Part shown: positions 1 to 9,814 of the stretch, in pieces
How the letters are laid out: each line of letters begins with the position of its first letter
Numbering within the stretch: the stretch's first letter is position 1
Origin: Vicingaceae bacterium
Lineage (GTDB): Bacteria; Bacteroidota; Bacteroidia; Flavobacteriales_E; Vicingaceae
Direction of reading: 5' to 3'
DNA: 40,074 nucleotides
NCBI GenBank assembly: GCA_028336925.1
Contig: JAOKVV010000013.1
Span: forward strand, 1 to 40,074
Translations under genes and position numbers: made by a program
The notes under the pieces: model-generated
What the model saw: only the letters and a program-made list of their open reading frames with translations
What the model was told of the DNA's origin: nothing
Database searches by the model: none

Positions 1-72
1 AAATAGGTTTGTTCGTTTTTATACGACTCGATATTTTGAATGGTTGGTAACATTATTTACTTCTCAAATAAT

Positions 73-80
73 TACTTTTG
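73..80 (+). promoter_or_regulatory. Candidate -7 box (TACTTTTG) for the first SDR gene
   Basis: TACTTTTG matches the Bacteroidota -7 consensus TAnnTTTG exactly. It lies 27 nt before the TTG at 108 and 42 nt before the ATG at 123. I see no TTTG box at the usual -33 spacing, so this is a half-promoter call. Confidence 0.35.
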
Positions 81-107
81 AACATTGAACAAAGGTGGGT
101 GTTTTAA

Positions 108-1028
108 TTGAAACAACAAGCTATGCAAGAGTCAGTTTTAATAAGTGGTGGAAGTGGATTAGTTGGGAATGTACTAACCGATTTATTGCTAGGGAAAGGG
201 TATAAAGTTGGGCACATTAGCCGCAGTAAATCTTCAGACTCAAGAATAGAAACAATCGTGTGGGATTTGAGAAGCAAAACCATTGACATCGAGAAAGTAG
301 TAAAATATGACTACCTGATTAATTTAGTAGGTGCCGGAATTGCCGATAAAAAATGGACAGCAGAGCGAAAAAGAGAAATCATTGATAGCCGAGTAGATGC
401 TTTAAATTTCTTGTTTGAAATCACTAAAAACAATCAACACCAGTTCAAGTCAATAGTATCTGCTTCGGCAGTTGGTTATTATGGCTTTGAAACTTCTGAC
501 CATATTTTTACAGAAATAGACAAACCGGGAAACGACTTCCTTGCGGAAACATGCTTAAAATGGGAAAAGGCAGTGTTTCAATTCAATGAATTAAACATAC
601 CAACCTCAGCTGTTCGTATTGGAATCGTATTATCTACAGATGGAGGTGCACTTAAGGAGTTAGCTCGACCAATCAAGCTTTTTGCAGGCGCTCCTCTTGG
701 CAGCGGTAAGCAATACATTCCCTGGATTCATATAAAAGACGTGAGCAGACAATTTATTTACCAAATGGAAAGTAAATTAAGCGGACCTTACAATGCTTCT
801 GCCGATGAACATAGAACAAATGCAGAATTCACAAAAGATGTGGCCGCGGTTTTAAACAAGCCACTAATTTTACCAAATGTACCAACCTTTGTAATGAAAA
901 TTATTCTTGGAGAACGAGCAATGATAGTTTTAAAAGGAAATAAAACCTCGAATAAAAAGATCAAAGATGCTGGTTTTAAATACAAATTTTCTAGCCTTAA
1001 ATTGGCGTTAGAAGATTTGTATAATTAG
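108..1028 (+). CDS. TIGR01777-family SDR epimerase-like protein
   Basis: This is a cytosolic extended short-chain dehydrogenase/reductase of the YfcH/TIGR01777 type, whose physiological substrate is generally unknown. The N-terminus carries the NAD(P)-binding GGSGLVG loop (residues 14-20). A SASAVGYYG stretch near residue 120 holds the family's Ser and Tyr-Tyr-Gly signature, followed by a TE pair. The C-terminal DUF1731-like part includes the VLKGNK segment. The length of 306 aa is normal. The TTG at 108 is the longest start, but an in-frame ATG at 123 (MQESVLISGG) leaves the usual short lead before the first beta strand and is the more natural start. It converges with the polyprenyl synthase gene and the two 3' ends overlap by 4 nt. 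Confidence 0.85.
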   Translation: MKQQAMQESVLISGGSGLVGNVLTDLLLGKGYKVGHISRSKSSDSRIETIVWDLRSKTIDIEKVVKYDYLINLVGAGIADKKWTAERKREIIDSRVDALNFLFEITKNNQHQFKSIVSASAVGYYGFETSDHIFTEIDKPGNDFLAETCLKWEKAVFQFNELNIPTSAVRIGIVLSTDGGALKELARPIKLFAGAPLGSGKQYIPWIHIKDVSRQFIYQMESKLSGPYNASADEHRTNAEFTKDVAAVLNKPLILPNVPTFVMKIILGERAMIVLKGNKTSNKKIKDAGFKYKFSSLKLALEDLYN

Positions 1029-1999
1029 ACCGCCCGATACATCAATTCTTCTGCAATATCAACAAGCGCCTGTTTCTTTTCTTGAGGCAAAGAAACTTTA
1101 GCTAATGATGCCATACCTTGATCAAAATAAGTTTTCATTTTTTGCTTACTCAATTCAGGAATAGTTAACTGATTGTAAATTGACTTTACTCTTTTTACCT
1201 TCTCCTCATCTTCAAACTTCCCATTAATGCAATCATTTAGCTCAGCCAATTGACTTGTATTCGCTAAATTAAATGCCTCTAAAAGCAAGTATGTCTTTTT
1301 ATTAGCTATGATATCTCCACCTACTATTTTCCCGAAGGTATCGGGGTTTGCATATGCATCTAAGTAGTCATCTTGTAATTGAAAAGCAATACCGATAAAC
1401 CTTCCGAACTCATAAATATGATTTGCATCTTCATCCGAAGCACCACCAATCATAGCTCCTATTTTTAATGCTGCAGCTAGCAGAACTGCTGTTTTCAACT
1501 CAATCATTTGAATGTAATCTGCAATTGAAACTTCTTGTTGGGTTTCAAAATTCATGTCCATTTGCTGGCCGTCGCATACCTCAGCGGCTGTTTTATTAAA
1601 CACTCTTAAAACATCTGCTAATTGCTGAGCTGGATGTAGTTTTAAAAAGAAATCAATTGCTTTTACAAACATTACGTCGCCCGAAAGGATGGCAATGTCT
1701 CTATTCCACTTTTTGTAAACAGTATCTTTGCCTCTCCTGAGCGGCGCTTCATCCATGATATCATCATGAACTAACGTAAAATTATGAAACACCTCAATTC
1801 CCAGGGCCGCATTAAGTGCAGCAGGCTTTTCGGCTTCAAAAATATCAGCAGCCATAAGTAGTAAAGCAGGTCTTAAGCGCTTACCACCTAGGTTCATACT
1901 ATAAGTTATGGGATCATACAGCTCTGCGGGATTTCCACTAAAATCTGCTGCTGCAATAAATTCTTCTACTTCTTGATAAGCTTGTTTAAACGAAAGCAT
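1025..1999 (-). CDS. Polyprenyl (isoprenyl) diphosphate synthase
   Basis: This trans-prenyltransferase condenses isopentenyl diphosphate with an allylic diphosphate. The sequence shows GGKRLRP at residues 38-44, the first aspartate-rich motif DDIMD at 79-83, GQQMDM near 144-149 and the second aspartate motif DDYLD at 210-214. At 324 aa it has family length. The residue five before the first Asp is Phe74 and the one before it in the -4 position is Thr75. In the short-chain enzymes one aromatic residue at -5 tends to go with C20 and aromatics at both -4 and -5 with C15, so a geranylgeranyl-type product is a weak inference. Its start codon abuts the stop of the upstream epimerase, making it the last gene of a four-gene unit. 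Confidence 0.9.
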   Translation of the reverse strand: MLSFKQAYQEVEEFIAAADFSGNPAELYDPITYSMNLGGKRLRPALLLMAADIFEAEKPAALNAALGIEVFHNFTLVHDDIMDEAPLRRGKDTVYKKWNRDIAILSGDVMFVKAIDFFLKLHPAQQLADVLRVFNKTAAEVCDGQQMDMNFETQQEVSIADYIQMIELKTAVLLAAALKIGAMIGGASDEDANHIYEFGRFIGIAFQLQDDYLDAYANPDTFGKIVGGDIIANKKTYLLLEAFNLANTSQLAELNDCINGKFEDEEKVKRVKSIYNQLTIPELSKQKMKTYFDQGMASLAKVSLPQEKKQALVDIAEELMYRAV

Positions 2000-2938
2000 T
2001 TAGAGAATAAATGAAGGGTTATTAATTACGTTGGATAAACCTGTTTCTATATCAGTAAGCTCTCTACCTAGCAATTTTCTCATTTTTGAAATGTCAGGAT
2101 TTCTTCTCCTCATGTCTCCTTCCTCCAATGGTGGTAAATGAACTATTTTGGAAGAAGAACCGGACAAGCGAATAATTGTTTGGGCCAGTTCTAATACAGT
2201 CATCTCATTATCGTTTCCAATATTGATGACATCATTCATTACCTCGTTATTTATAAATGAATTATAACAAGCTTGAATATTATCCTCCACGTAGCAAAAA
2301 GTTCTAGTTTGAGAACCATCCCCAAAAATGGTAATATCTTCTCCTTTCAGCGCTTTCGCAACAAATTTACTGATCACAAAATCTTTGCTTTGCTTAGGGC
2401 CATAGGTATTAAAAAACCTAAAAATGGTATAATCTAAATCATACTCTTTCTTATATGACTTCAAAAATGCTTCACCTACATTTTTTACAATAGCATAAGG
2501 CAATCGAGAATTGAGCGGAGTGGTGTGCTCATTTTGTGGCATTTCCACAGGCTCTCCATATACTTCTGAAGAAGAAGAAGAAAAGAACACCCTTTGAACC
2601 CCTGTATTCTTACTTAAACTCAATATATTTTTAATCCCTGTAATATCATCCAAAACCATTACTGGGTTGTCAATAGTGCGCTTAACACCCACCACGGCAG
2701 CATAGTGAAATACATATTTAAACGAGAACGCATAGAAAACGCCAGAAATATCTTCCAATCGATTAACATCAGCTTTGATAAAACGCACGTTTTCTTTTTG
2801 AGGGATTCGACTTATATCACCTGTTAGAAGATTATCTACAATGACAATAAAATTATTTTCATCCTCTGCTAACTTTTCCGCCATGGCGCTAGCAACAAAA
2901 CCTGCACCTCCTGTAATTAATATATGCTGTCTATTCAT
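2000..2938 (-). CDS. NAD-dependent nucleotide-sugar epimerase/dehydratase (extended SDR)
   Basis: This is an extended SDR acting on a nucleoside-diphosphate sugar. The NAD loop GGAGFVAS lies at residues 10-17, with the acidic Asp35 at the end of beta 2 indicating NAD rather than NADP. A run of serines at 120-124 supplies the catalytic Ser, and the YxxxK pair is Tyr148/Lys152. The FRFFNTYGP motif near 173-181 is typical of the UDP-glucose 4-epimerase, UDP-glucuronate decarboxylase and dTDP-glucose dehydratase group. Which of these it is cannot be settled by eye. It lies 1 nt downstream of rfbA, so a role in building a sugar nucleotide for a surface glycan or glycolipid is plausible. Confidence 0.85.
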   Translation of the reverse strand: MNRQHILITGGAGFVASAMAEKLAEDENNFIVIVDNLLTGDISRIPQKENVRFIKADVNRLEDISGVFYAFSFKYVFHYAAVVGVKRTIDNPVMVLDDITGIKNILSLSKNTGVQRVFFSSSSSEVYGEPVEMPQNEHTTPLNSRLPYAIVKNVGEAFLKSYKKEYDLDYTIFRFFNTYGPKQSKDFVISKFVAKALKGEDITIFGDGSQTRTFCYVEDNIQACYNSFINNEVMNDVINIGNDNEMTVLELAQTIIRLSGSSSKIVHLPPLEEGDMRRRNPDISKMRKLLGRELTDIETGLSNVINNPSFIL

Positions 2939-2939
2939 C

Positions 2940-3803
2940 TTAGTCTTTTGTCAAATTCATCAGGTACTTCCCATATCCACTTTTAACTAATGGCTCGGCT
3001 AATTTACGTAACTGATCTAATGTAATATAGCCCATTCTATAGGCAATTTCCTCTAAACAACCCACTTTTAATCCCTGGCGCTGTTCAATAACTTCAACAA
3101 ACTGTGCTGCTTGCATCAATGAATCAAATGTACCTGTATCTAACCAAGCTGTCCCTCTATCTAAAATAGCTACTTTTAACTCTTTACGCTCTAAATAAAC
3201 TTTATTTACATCAGTTATCTCATACTCCCCTCTTGCACTTGGCTTTAAATTCTTAGCAATGTCAATCACTGAATTGTCATAAAAATATAAACCTGGAACG
3301 GCATAATTAGATTTAGGAATCTCAGGCTTTTCTTCTATTGAAAGAGCATTTTTCTGTTTGTCGAACTCGACTACACCATATCTCTCTGGATCAGAAACGT
3401 GATAAGCGAATACCACTCCTCCGGCAGGCTCTAAATGTTGCTGTAAGTTTTCTTCTAAGCCTGTCCCATAAAAAATATTATCTCCAAGCACCAATGCGAC
3501 ACTATCATTACCAATAAACGATTCTCCTATTACAAACGCCTGAGCTAATCCATTCGGAATCTCTTGAATAGCAAACTCAAATTTACATCCAAACTGAGAT
3601 CCATCTCCTAATAACTTTTTGAAGCTATCGCTATCATGAGGTGTAGTAATAATTAATATTTCATAAATACCTGCACTCATCAATGTTGATAATGGGTAGT
3701 AAATCATTGGTTTATCATAAACCGGCATTAACTGCTTACTAACTGCTAATGTTAGCGGATGTAATCGTGTACCTGAGCCTCCTGCTAAAATTATTCCTTT
3801 CAT
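2940..3803 (-). CDS. rfbA: Glucose-1-phosphate thymidylyltransferase
   Basis: The enzyme makes dTDP-glucose from dTTP and glucose-1-phosphate, the first step to dTDP-rhamnose and other deoxysugars. The nucleotidyltransferase signature [11 protein letters not shown] is at residues 8-18, followed by the sugar-phosphate-binding KPMIYYPLS segment. [20 protein letters not shown] and [10 protein letters not shown] follow in the standard order. The length of 287 aa is that of RmlA. The dTDP-glucose dehydratase, 3,5-epimerase and reductase genes (rfbB, C and D) are not beside it, and its partner here is a different SDR. It sits 2 nt after the exporter stop codon and 1 nt before the epimerase start, so it is almost certainly co-transcribed. 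Confidence 0.95.
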   Translation of the reverse strand: MKGIILAGGSGTRLHPLTLAVSKQLMPVYDKPMIYYPLSTLMSAGIYEILIITTPHDSDSFKKLLGDGSQFGCKFEFAIQEIPNGLAQAFVIGESFIGNDSVALVLGDNIFYGTGLEENLQQHLEPAGGVVFAYHVSDPERYGVVEFDKQKNALSIEEKPEIPKSNYAVPGLYFYDNSVIDIAKNLKPSARGEYEITDVNKVYLERKELKVAILDRGTAWLDTGTFDSLMQAAQFVEVIEQRQGLKVGCLEEIAYRMGYITLDQLRKLAEPLVKSGYGKYLMNLTKD

Positions 3804-3805
3804 AA

Positions 3806-6211
3806 CTATTCTTCTAAATTTGAACGATTGGCATTTATTTCCAATTCATCTAAATTAATATCTTCTTCCTCGTCTATCAACTCAATGAGAGATTCTTTTT
3901 CAAATGCCTTTGTGGTTATTCTTTTATCGAGACTCAAGATTAATGAAGGTAGCAGTATAAGATTTGAGCACATTGCTACTAAAAGTGTAAGGGAAACCAA
4001 CATTCCAAGGGCAACTGTCCCACCAAACTCAGATGCTGCAAAGACTCCAAATCCAAAGAACAAAACAATAGACGTATAAATCATACTCACTCCTGTTTCT
4101 TTTAATGCTAGTAGCGTAGCTTCCTTAATATTCCATGAATGTGATTTTAATTCCTGACGGTACTTTGCCAAAAAGTGAATGGTATCATCTACAGAAATAC
4201 CAAACGCAATACTGAATATCAAAATAGTAGATGGCTTAATAGAAATCCCAAAATAGCCCATAATTGCCGCTGTTGTTAAAAGAGGCAATAAATTAGGAAT
4301 CAGACTCATAAATACCATCCTTGCAGATGAAAATAAGATGGACATAATTAATGCTATCAACAGTATAGCAATACCTAAACTTATAAAGAGATTTTTGACT
4401 AAGTATTCTGTTCCTTTTAACCACACGATACTAGTACCTGTAAGAGAAACAACGTATTTCTCTGGATTAAAAATAGAATCAACCCTTGGTTTTAGATCGG
4501 TCATAATCGCTTCCATTCGATTGGTTCCTACGTCAGCAACCTGAGCAGTAATTCGTGTAATCTGATTATTAGAATCAACGTATGACTTTAATAATTCTCT
4601 ACTTGTCTCATCAGCACCTCTAAAATAAGGACCGATAAAAGCTTGTTCTTGACTATTAAACAAACTATACTTTGATGGATCTCCGCCATAAAATGCCTGC
4701 TTAGCAAATTTTAATCCTTCTACTATAGAAAGTGGTTTTGAAAATTCAGGGTATTCTCCTAGTAAATTCTGGAGCTTGTCAATTTTCTTAAGATTAGATA
4801 ACTTGAAAACGCCATTTTGCTTTTTAGTATCAATGGTAACCTCAAGAGGCAAAACTCCATTTACTTCACTCTCAAAAAACTTAAGATCTAGATATACAGG
4901 ATCATAACGCGGCAAATCATCTGCAATGTTTCCGGTAACCGTAATCTTAGTTATCCCAAAAGCAGCAACCACTAAAATTGTTAGTGTAACAGCATATACA
5001 GCTTTACGATGGTTCAAAACAATTACTTCTAACTGCTTAACAACAGAATAAACCCACTTTCGCTCCAAATGCTTAATGTGTCGCTCACCTGGAGCTTGCA
5101 TAAAACTCTGCATGATAGGCATTAATGTAATCGACAGTAAAAAGACCGAGAAGATACCTAACGATGCAATGATTCCAAACTCAACCAAAATAGCACTTTG
5201 CGTAAAAATAAATGTTGCAAACCCAAGACCCGTGGTGGTATTTGTTAGAAAAATTGCGTTTCCAATTTTATGAATAACCCGATTCAGTGCTTTAATTTGA
5301 TTCCCATGAATACTGTATTCATGGTGATACTTGTTGAGAATAAATATACAGTTTGGTATTCCGATTACAATAATTAATGGAGGAATAAGTGCAGTAAGAA
5401 TACTAATCTCAAAACCAAACATCCCTAAGAACCCAACTGCCCAAACAACACCAACCATTACAATAAGCATCGATAAAGCCATAGCCTTGAAAGAGCGGAA
5501 AAATAGCAACAAAATAATAGAGGTAACTAAAATAGCTAAAACGATAAACAACTTAATTTCTGCGCTAATTTTAGTGGTATTATTTGACCGAATGTAAGGC
5601 AACCCAGAAGAACGAACGGTTAGATTCGTTTCTTTTTCAAAACGATGAATTAGTGCATAGGTGCTATCCATTAAAACAGCCCTGTCTTTAGAGTCGAGAT
5701 ATTTTCGATCTAAAGTTAGCGCCATTAGAGTAAAGTCATCTGAATTATTATACAAGTAGCCGTTGTAAAAAGGCAAATTATAAACCACATTTAATAAACT
5801 ATCAAGCTCTTCTTGTGAAGTTGGTTTTTTCTCAAAAACTCGTTTTGGAATGAACTTTTTCTCTGAGCTATTTTTCTCTAGGTTCACGATAGCAGGAATG
5901 GAAAGAATTTCATCAATACCAACTACTTTCTTTAAATCGGTGCTTATATCATACCACTTATTAAAATTATCCAGCTCAAAGAGTGCCTTTTCTTGCATCC
6001 CTATTACTAACACACTCCCCTCTTGGCCAAACTGTTGTTTGAATCGTTCAAAATCTTGATAAGTGCTGTCTGTACTAGGCAACATCTGGGCCATCTCATA
6101 GGACATTTTTACCTTAGTAGCAAAAAAACCCATCACAAAAGTAATTACAGCAAGAATTGCTAAAATATAATGGCGTTTACGGATAATATGTCCGGCAAAT
6201 TTGGCCCACAT
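3806..6211 (-). CDS. RND/MMPL-superfamily exporter
   Basis: This inner-membrane protein of the RND superfamily (MMPL/patched-like, 801 aa) shows the duplicated architecture of the family. One membrane segment near residues 13-32 precedes a large extracytoplasmic domain (about 33-220) and a bundle of membrane helices (about 220-370). A second domain (about 430-600) and a second bundle (about 605-770) follow. The second bundle contains [13 protein letters not shown] and [12 protein letters not shown], typical of RND transporters that lack TolC partners. The C-terminus is an acidic cytosolic tail. Many relatives move lipids or hydrophobic compounds. The substrate here is unknown, but the gene heads a unit with rfbA, an epimerase and a polyprenyl synthase, which suggests an envelope lipid or glycolipid. 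Confidence 0.85.
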   Translation of the reverse strand: MWAKFAGHIIRKRHYILAILAVITFVMGFFATKVKMSYEMAQMLPSTDSTYQDFERFKQQFGQEGSVLVIGMQEKALFELDNFNKWYDISTDLKKVVGIDEILSIPAIVNLEKNSSEKKFIPKRVFEKKPTSQEELDSLLNVVYNLPFYNGYLYNNSDDFTLMALTLDRKYLDSKDRAVLMDSTYALIHRFEKETNLTVRSSGLPYIRSNNTTKISAEIKLFIVLAILVTSIILLLFFRSFKAMALSMLIVMVGVVWAVGFLGMFGFEISILTALIPPLIIVIGIPNCIFILNKYHHEYSIHGNQIKALNRVIHKIGNAIFLTNTTTGLGFATFIFTQSAILVEFGIIASLGIFSVFLLSITLMPIMQSFMQAPGERHIKHLERKWVYSVVKQLEVIVLNHRKAVYAVTLTILVVAAFGITKITVTGNIADDLPRYDPVYLDLKFFESEVNGVLPLEVTIDTKKQNGVFKLSNLKKIDKLQNLLGEYPEFSKPLSIVEGLKFAKQAFYGGDPSKYSLFNSQEQAFIGPYFRGADETSRELLKSYVDSNNQITRITAQVADVGTNRMEAIMTDLKPRVDSIFNPEKYVVSLTGTSIVWLKGTEYLVKNLFISLGIAILLIALIMSILFSSARMVFMSLIPNLLPLLTTAAIMGYFGISIKPSTILIFSIAFGISVDDTIHFLAKYRQELKSHSWNIKEATLLALKETGVSMIYTSIVLFFGFGVFAASEFGGTVALGMLVSLTLLVAMCSNLILLPSLILSLDKRITTKAFEKESLIELIDEEEDINLDELEINANRSNLEE

Positions 6212-6328
6212 AGAATATAACTTAAGCGGTTAATTACAGAGTAACCCCTGCATTTTATAAAGTTGAGCAAATATCGTTAATTATAATAAAACCAACAGAT
6301 GTAAACGAAGATAATGATATAACAAAAA

Positions 6329-6361
6329 AAAGGGAGATGATTTTTGTATCACCTCCCTTTA
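6329..6361 (-). terminator. Rho-independent terminator after the small LPP20-like gene
   Basis: AAAGGGAGATGA and TCACCTCCCTTT form a 12-bp stem with one mismatch and an 8-nt loop. On the minus strand it ends in a run of T. It lies 20 nt beyond the stop at 6380 and separates the lipoprotein genes from the exporter unit. Confidence 0.8.
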
Positions 6362-6379
6362 ATAATCATTTATAAGCGA

Positions 6380-6970
6380 CTATCTATTTTCTAACTTTTT
6401 CATTTCTTCATTAAAAGTATCTTTAAACTTTTCATAGTCATAATCTACTTTTAGCATATCATCTTTTGCTAATCTTTCATTCATTTTACCTACCATTTCA
6501 TCACCAGAAAGCTCAATAGCAATGTAAGTTTTGTAATTTCCTTGGGAAGTCTTGGTTACTTTCTCACAAATCGTTTTAGTCCCAATTAATTCTTGATTGA
6601 TTACTTCTCTAGTTAGTCCTTCAAAACGCTCAGACAACTCCTCAACGTTATTAACTTCTCTTGAATTTACATAGTTATCAATTGTTCCTTTAATAGTAGT
6701 TTGGATAGCAGAAGCTAAATCAGCCTTTGCATTACTCATAGCCTTTTTCTTAGAGGCAGACTGATCCATACTTTCTCCAACAGCATTTGCTCTGAAAAAT
6801 TTATTATTACTAAAGTAGTCATCACCTGAGCAATAAACATTTACTAAAACTTCATCCTCAGGACGCTCACGTTCTGCTGCTTTTTCTTTTCCTTTACAAG
6901 CACTAAAGCCTGCCATCAAGGCAAATGCCGTAATCCCCATTATACCTACTTTTCTTAATTCAACTTTCAT
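6380..6970 (-). CDS. Small lipoprotein with LPP20-like region
   Basis: The 196-aa product has a basic, hydrophobic N-terminus ending in GFSAC, so Cys25 is the likely lipidation site. After a charged linker, residues about 60-155 contain an Ala/Lys-rich helix (SASKKKAMSNAKADLASAI) and a later YKTYIAIELS strand. This pattern resembles LPP20-type lipoproteins, in which a helix with regular alanines precedes a beta segment that usually reads W/Y-V-Y. The C-terminus is acidic and helical. Its function is unknown. It lies 68 nt downstream of a larger LPP20-like gene and probably belongs to the same transcription unit, with an extra upstream promoter possible. The LPP20 assignment is by pattern only. 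Confidence 0.6.
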   Translation of the reverse strand: MKVELRKVGIMGITAFALMAGFSACKGKEKAAERERPEDEVLVNVYCSGDDYFSNNKFFRANAVGESMDQSASKKKAMSNAKADLASAIQTTIKGTIDNYVNSREVNNVEELSERFEGLTREVINQELIGTKTICEKVTKTSQGNYKTYIAIELSGDEMVGKMNERLAKDDMLKVDYDYEKFKDTFNEEMKKLENR

Positions 6971-7006
6971 ATTAAATAGATTTAATCATTAATTTATATT
7001 CTCTTT

Positions 7007-7023
7007 TCAGAAACTGTGCCAAA
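7007..7023 (-). promoter_or_regulatory. TTTGGCACA motif upstream of the small LPP20-like gene (sigma-54-like, imperfect)
   Basis: On the minus strand the motif is TTTGGCACAGTTTCTGA. It has the GG of a sigma-54 -24 element and, ten bases on, GA where GC is expected. A similar motif precedes the CsgG-like gene at 9815-9832. Neither is a perfect match, so this is a weak call. Confidence 0.25.
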
Positions 7024-7038
7024 GATGTAAGTAAATTT

Positions 7039-8412
7039 TTAAAAATCCAATATTGCAGACTTTATTTTTGTCATACCTACCCTTTTTAACTGACTCTCAG
7101 CTTTTTCATAAGCCTTTTCAGCTGCTCTCGATTCATCTAAACTTACTCCCTTTACAGGCCCTTCATCCATATAAAGTACCGTTTTCTTGCTTTCTTTTTC
7201 AGTAATGATTATCGAATATGATAAACCAACTGCCGTAAAGTTATCATCTTTGCTTTGTAGCTTTGTATCAGATTTTATATCTAATAATAAATCTGCTTTA
7301 CGTGTATTATCGACTATTACGACACCCTCTTTTGCCAACTCACTTAACACAATACTTTTTAGGGCATCGTTACCAGTTGACTTCCCAAAAGACTGCTCAC
7401 CACTACTTATAAATAACGATGGAGAGATTACTTCAACTTCTAAAGAATATCTGGATGGAATTATTTTAGAAACTTTTTGTTTTAAAAAAGCTGCATCTTC
7501 TCTGGTCCCGATAAGCTTATCAAAGTCTAAGTAAATATCATGCTTAACTCTTTTAGGCTGTAACGACTTTACTTTTACAAACACATCCAAAAACCCCCTC
7601 TCATTTGAAAAAATGGTTTGATTTACAGGACCGTACTCATTAAAGTATTGCTGTACAAAAGGCAGCTCGTTTACAGACTTACCCTTATACATTATATCAA
7701 TAAGAACATGCTCAGCAAATCGGTTCTCAAAACTTAAGCTGGTTGCATTATTCGCGGGAATAAAACTCATTGAGGAAAAGAGCTGTTGAATATTAGCGTA
7801 AATTAAATTATCTAAAAAAATGAGCGATCCGTTTTCAACTACCTCAATGGAACTAGGTGAATAGGCTTGAATCGCTGAAAAAGCATCAAAATAACTAAGA
7901 ATTGCTAACCTAATGTCTCCTCTTTCTTGGTTCTCCTTTGCATTTACTAAGTGGGTCAAACTTGACTTTTTCGCATTTTGTCTTTTCTCCTCTACTTTTG
8001 CTAAATATTCCGACTTAGATAATCTGTAATAAACCCAATACTCATTTGAATTTTGCCAAGAACCTACCATCTCATACCCTTCAATATCAGCAGCAGCTGA
8101 AGTTTTTATTGTCGACCTAAAATCTTCATTTACCACTCCTCCTCTTTCCGTTTGGCTGTAAATGGTATTCGACTCTAGATTCACTTTTATTTCCGACGCC
8201 AAATCGCTCAATGCATTATTCTTCGCCGCTTCTATAAAGTTTACACCAGGGGCTATTTGTGCTACCCCTATTCCGATATAATCTAAATTATTTAACGGCC
8301 TACTTTCTACCCAATGAGGTTTTGGTGATTCAGGCACTTGTTGCACTACTTCTTTGGTTTTGCATGCAAATAATACTACCATGCAAAAAAAACCTAATAT
8401 TTCATTTCTCAT
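7039..8412 (-). CDS. LPP20-like lipoprotein (two-part, 457 aa)
   Basis: The signal sequence ends in VLFAC, giving a predicted lipidated Cys17, so the protein is probably periplasmic and membrane-anchored. Residues about 30-155 fit the LPP20 pattern: PHWVESRP, then YIGIGVA, an Ala-rich helix (EAAKNNALSDLASEI) and YWVYYRLSKSEYLAK. A helical segment follows (about 155-230), and then a C-terminal domain of unknown type rich in beta strands, including LLLDIKSDTK near residue 375. The start codon overlaps the stop of the CsgG-like gene as ATGA (8409-8412), so the two are translationally coupled. This N-terminal domain plus a CsgG-like partner recalls FlgP/FlgO/FlgT outer-membrane proteins of vibrios, though no flagellar genes are seen here. 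Confidence 0.7.
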   Translation of the reverse strand: MRNEILGFFCMVVLFACKTKEVVQQVPESPKPHWVESRPLNNLDYIGIGVAQIAPGVNFIEAAKNNALSDLASEIKVNLESNTIYSQTERGGVVNEDFRSTIKTSAAADIEGYEMVGSWQNSNEYWVYYRLSKSEYLAKVEEKRQNAKKSSLTHLVNAKENQERGDIRLAILSYFDAFSAIQAYSPSSIEVVENGSLIFLDNLIYANIQQLFSSMSFIPANNATSLSFENRFAEHVLIDIMYKGKSVNELPFVQQYFNEYGPVNQTIFSNERGFLDVFVKVKSLQPKRVKHDIYLDFDKLIGTREDAAFLKQKVSKIIPSRYSLEVEVISPSLFISSGEQSFGKSTGNDALKSIVLSELAKEGVVIVDNTRKADLLLDIKSDTKLQSKDDNFTAVGLSYSIIITEKESKKTVLYMDEGPVKGVSLDESRAAEKAYEKAESQLKRVGMTKIKSAILDF

Positions 8413-9788
8413 TTACTAATGTATCCGTTTACTGACCTAATGATATCCCCTGAAAAGTAATTCGTAGAACTAGCTAGTAAATCACTCATAAGCTCAGTGG
8501 TTGCTTTCACCTCCCTTGGTGAATTCAACAAGGTCTCTAATTTCCTCTTTTCATTACGATTGGTAGATATAACCCCCTTTACTTCAGGGTACAAATACCT
8601 GCCATCTCCATCATAAAGTGCAAAATGCATAACATCTTTACTGGATTGATCAAATACCCTAGAAAAAATAATTTCTCCCGTCTCTAATGATGTAATCTGT
8701 AATTGATAAGCGAGTTTCACTTCATTCATCTGGTAATACTCTTTATACGCTACCTTTTTATACTTTGTAACTGTTTCCTCTTTTTGAGTTGCCTTATTAA
8801 ACTGTTTTGCAGAATACGCTTGATAAGCGTTTCTATTAAAGCTTCTTGTAGGACCAGTTTTAAGCACACGCTCAATAATTCGACCTGAAATTACAGCCTT
8901 TGCTCCCAAGAGTTCGCCAACCGTTGCCGCTGTATTTTCATCTATAGCCCCAGATAAATTCAAACGCTGCTGTTCTAAGATACTTTCCATATTTTCTCGG
9001 TCAATTACCTTAATAAATGGATTCGTATTATTAGCAAGATTTGTAACCAAAGAAGCTTGAATTTTATGTCCTAAAACATCATCACCTGTTGTATTTTCTA
9101 TTCCTACAATAGCAATTGTATATATCCCTAAATCTAAACATTCAGCTCTTAAGTTTTTAGTATCTTTATAATTAGGATCATTTGAAACTACATTATCTAG
9201 CAAATAATAAGCCTTAACATAATTTTCATCGGAATAAGCTACTAATGCTTGTTGATAGTATGGTTCAATATAAGCTATCTGCTTTAAATTGGAAACATCC
9301 TTAAAATTCGGGTCTAAATCTATTACTTCTGTAAAAACAATTTTAGCCTCTGCATACTTCTCTTGCCCCATTAGCACCTTCCCTTCATTATACTGAGTTT
9401 CGAGGTATTCGTTTTTTAGTAATTCAAAATCTCTTTGCATGTAACTAGGCTGATCTACTGTGATGTTATAACCACTCAGGATCTCCCTGTACTTTTGAGC
9501 ATCTATATAAGCATACACTGCCTCCCGTTTATTTCCAACCGCTTTTGCACTAAAAAATGCGTCCAGATAGTCTTGAAAAACTTTTTCGCCAGTCTTCTTC
9601 AAACCAATCCGAGCTTCTATATTATTCCGATCTCTTCTGAGAGATTCTAAATAATTTTTTGCTGCGTCTTGATACATTCCAGCAGCCTCAAACTGTATGG
9701 CTTGCTTTGCATACTTTTTAGTGCCACTGCAACCTTGAACAGAAGTGTAGACTAATATTATAATGAGATATCTAGAAATTCTAAGCAT
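8409..9788 (-). CDS. TPR-like/CsgG-like lipoprotein
   Basis: A lipoprotein signal ends in SVQGC (Cys20). Residues about 22-215 are a string of helical pairs of TPR type, e.g. YQDAAKNYLESLRRD, YAEAKIVFTEVIDLDPN and YVKAYYLLDNVVSNDPN. Residues about 224-380 resemble CsgG/LpoB-like periplasmic domains: TIAIVGIENTTGD, a helix, FIKVIDRENMESILEQQ, then LLGAKAVISGRI and a final strand LQITSLETGEIIFSRVF. True CsgG forms a curli secretion pore and LpoB activates a penicillin-binding protein. The TPR fusion and the absence of curli genes argue against simple curli export. It is the first gene of the lipoprotein trio and overlaps the next by 4 nt. Confidence 0.75.
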   Translation of the reverse strand: MLRISRYLIIILVYTSVQGCSGTKKYAKQAIQFEAAGMYQDAAKNYLESLRRDRNNIEARIGLKKTGEKVFQDYLDAFFSAKAVGNKREAVYAYIDAQKYREILSGYNITVDQPSYMQRDFELLKNEYLETQYNEGKVLMGQEKYAEAKIVFTEVIDLDPNFKDVSNLKQIAYIEPYYQQALVAYSDENYVKAYYLLDNVVSNDPNYKDTKNLRAECLDLGIYTIAIVGIENTTGDDVLGHKIQASLVTNLANNTNPFIKVIDRENMESILEQQRLNLSGAIDENTAATVGELLGAKAVISGRIIERVLKTGPTRSFNRNAYQAYSAKQFNKATQKEETVTKYKKVAYKEYYQMNEVKLAYQLQITSLETGEIIFSRVFDQSSKDVMHFALYDGDGRYLYPEVKGVISTNRNEKRKLETLLNSPREVKATTELMSDLLASSTNYFSGDIIRSVNGYISK

Positions 9789-9814
9789 AAGTTTTGTTCA
9801 ATTTCCTAACAAGA

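Noticed and set aside
3828-5597. Several plus-strand open frames inside the exporter gene
   Set aside because: They are reading-frame shadows with no family resemblance; the minus-strand exporter explains the sequence.
8409-9788. Curli secretion system
   Set aside because: Only a CsgG-like domain is present; no csgA, B, E or F genes, and the TPR fusion is unlike CsgG.
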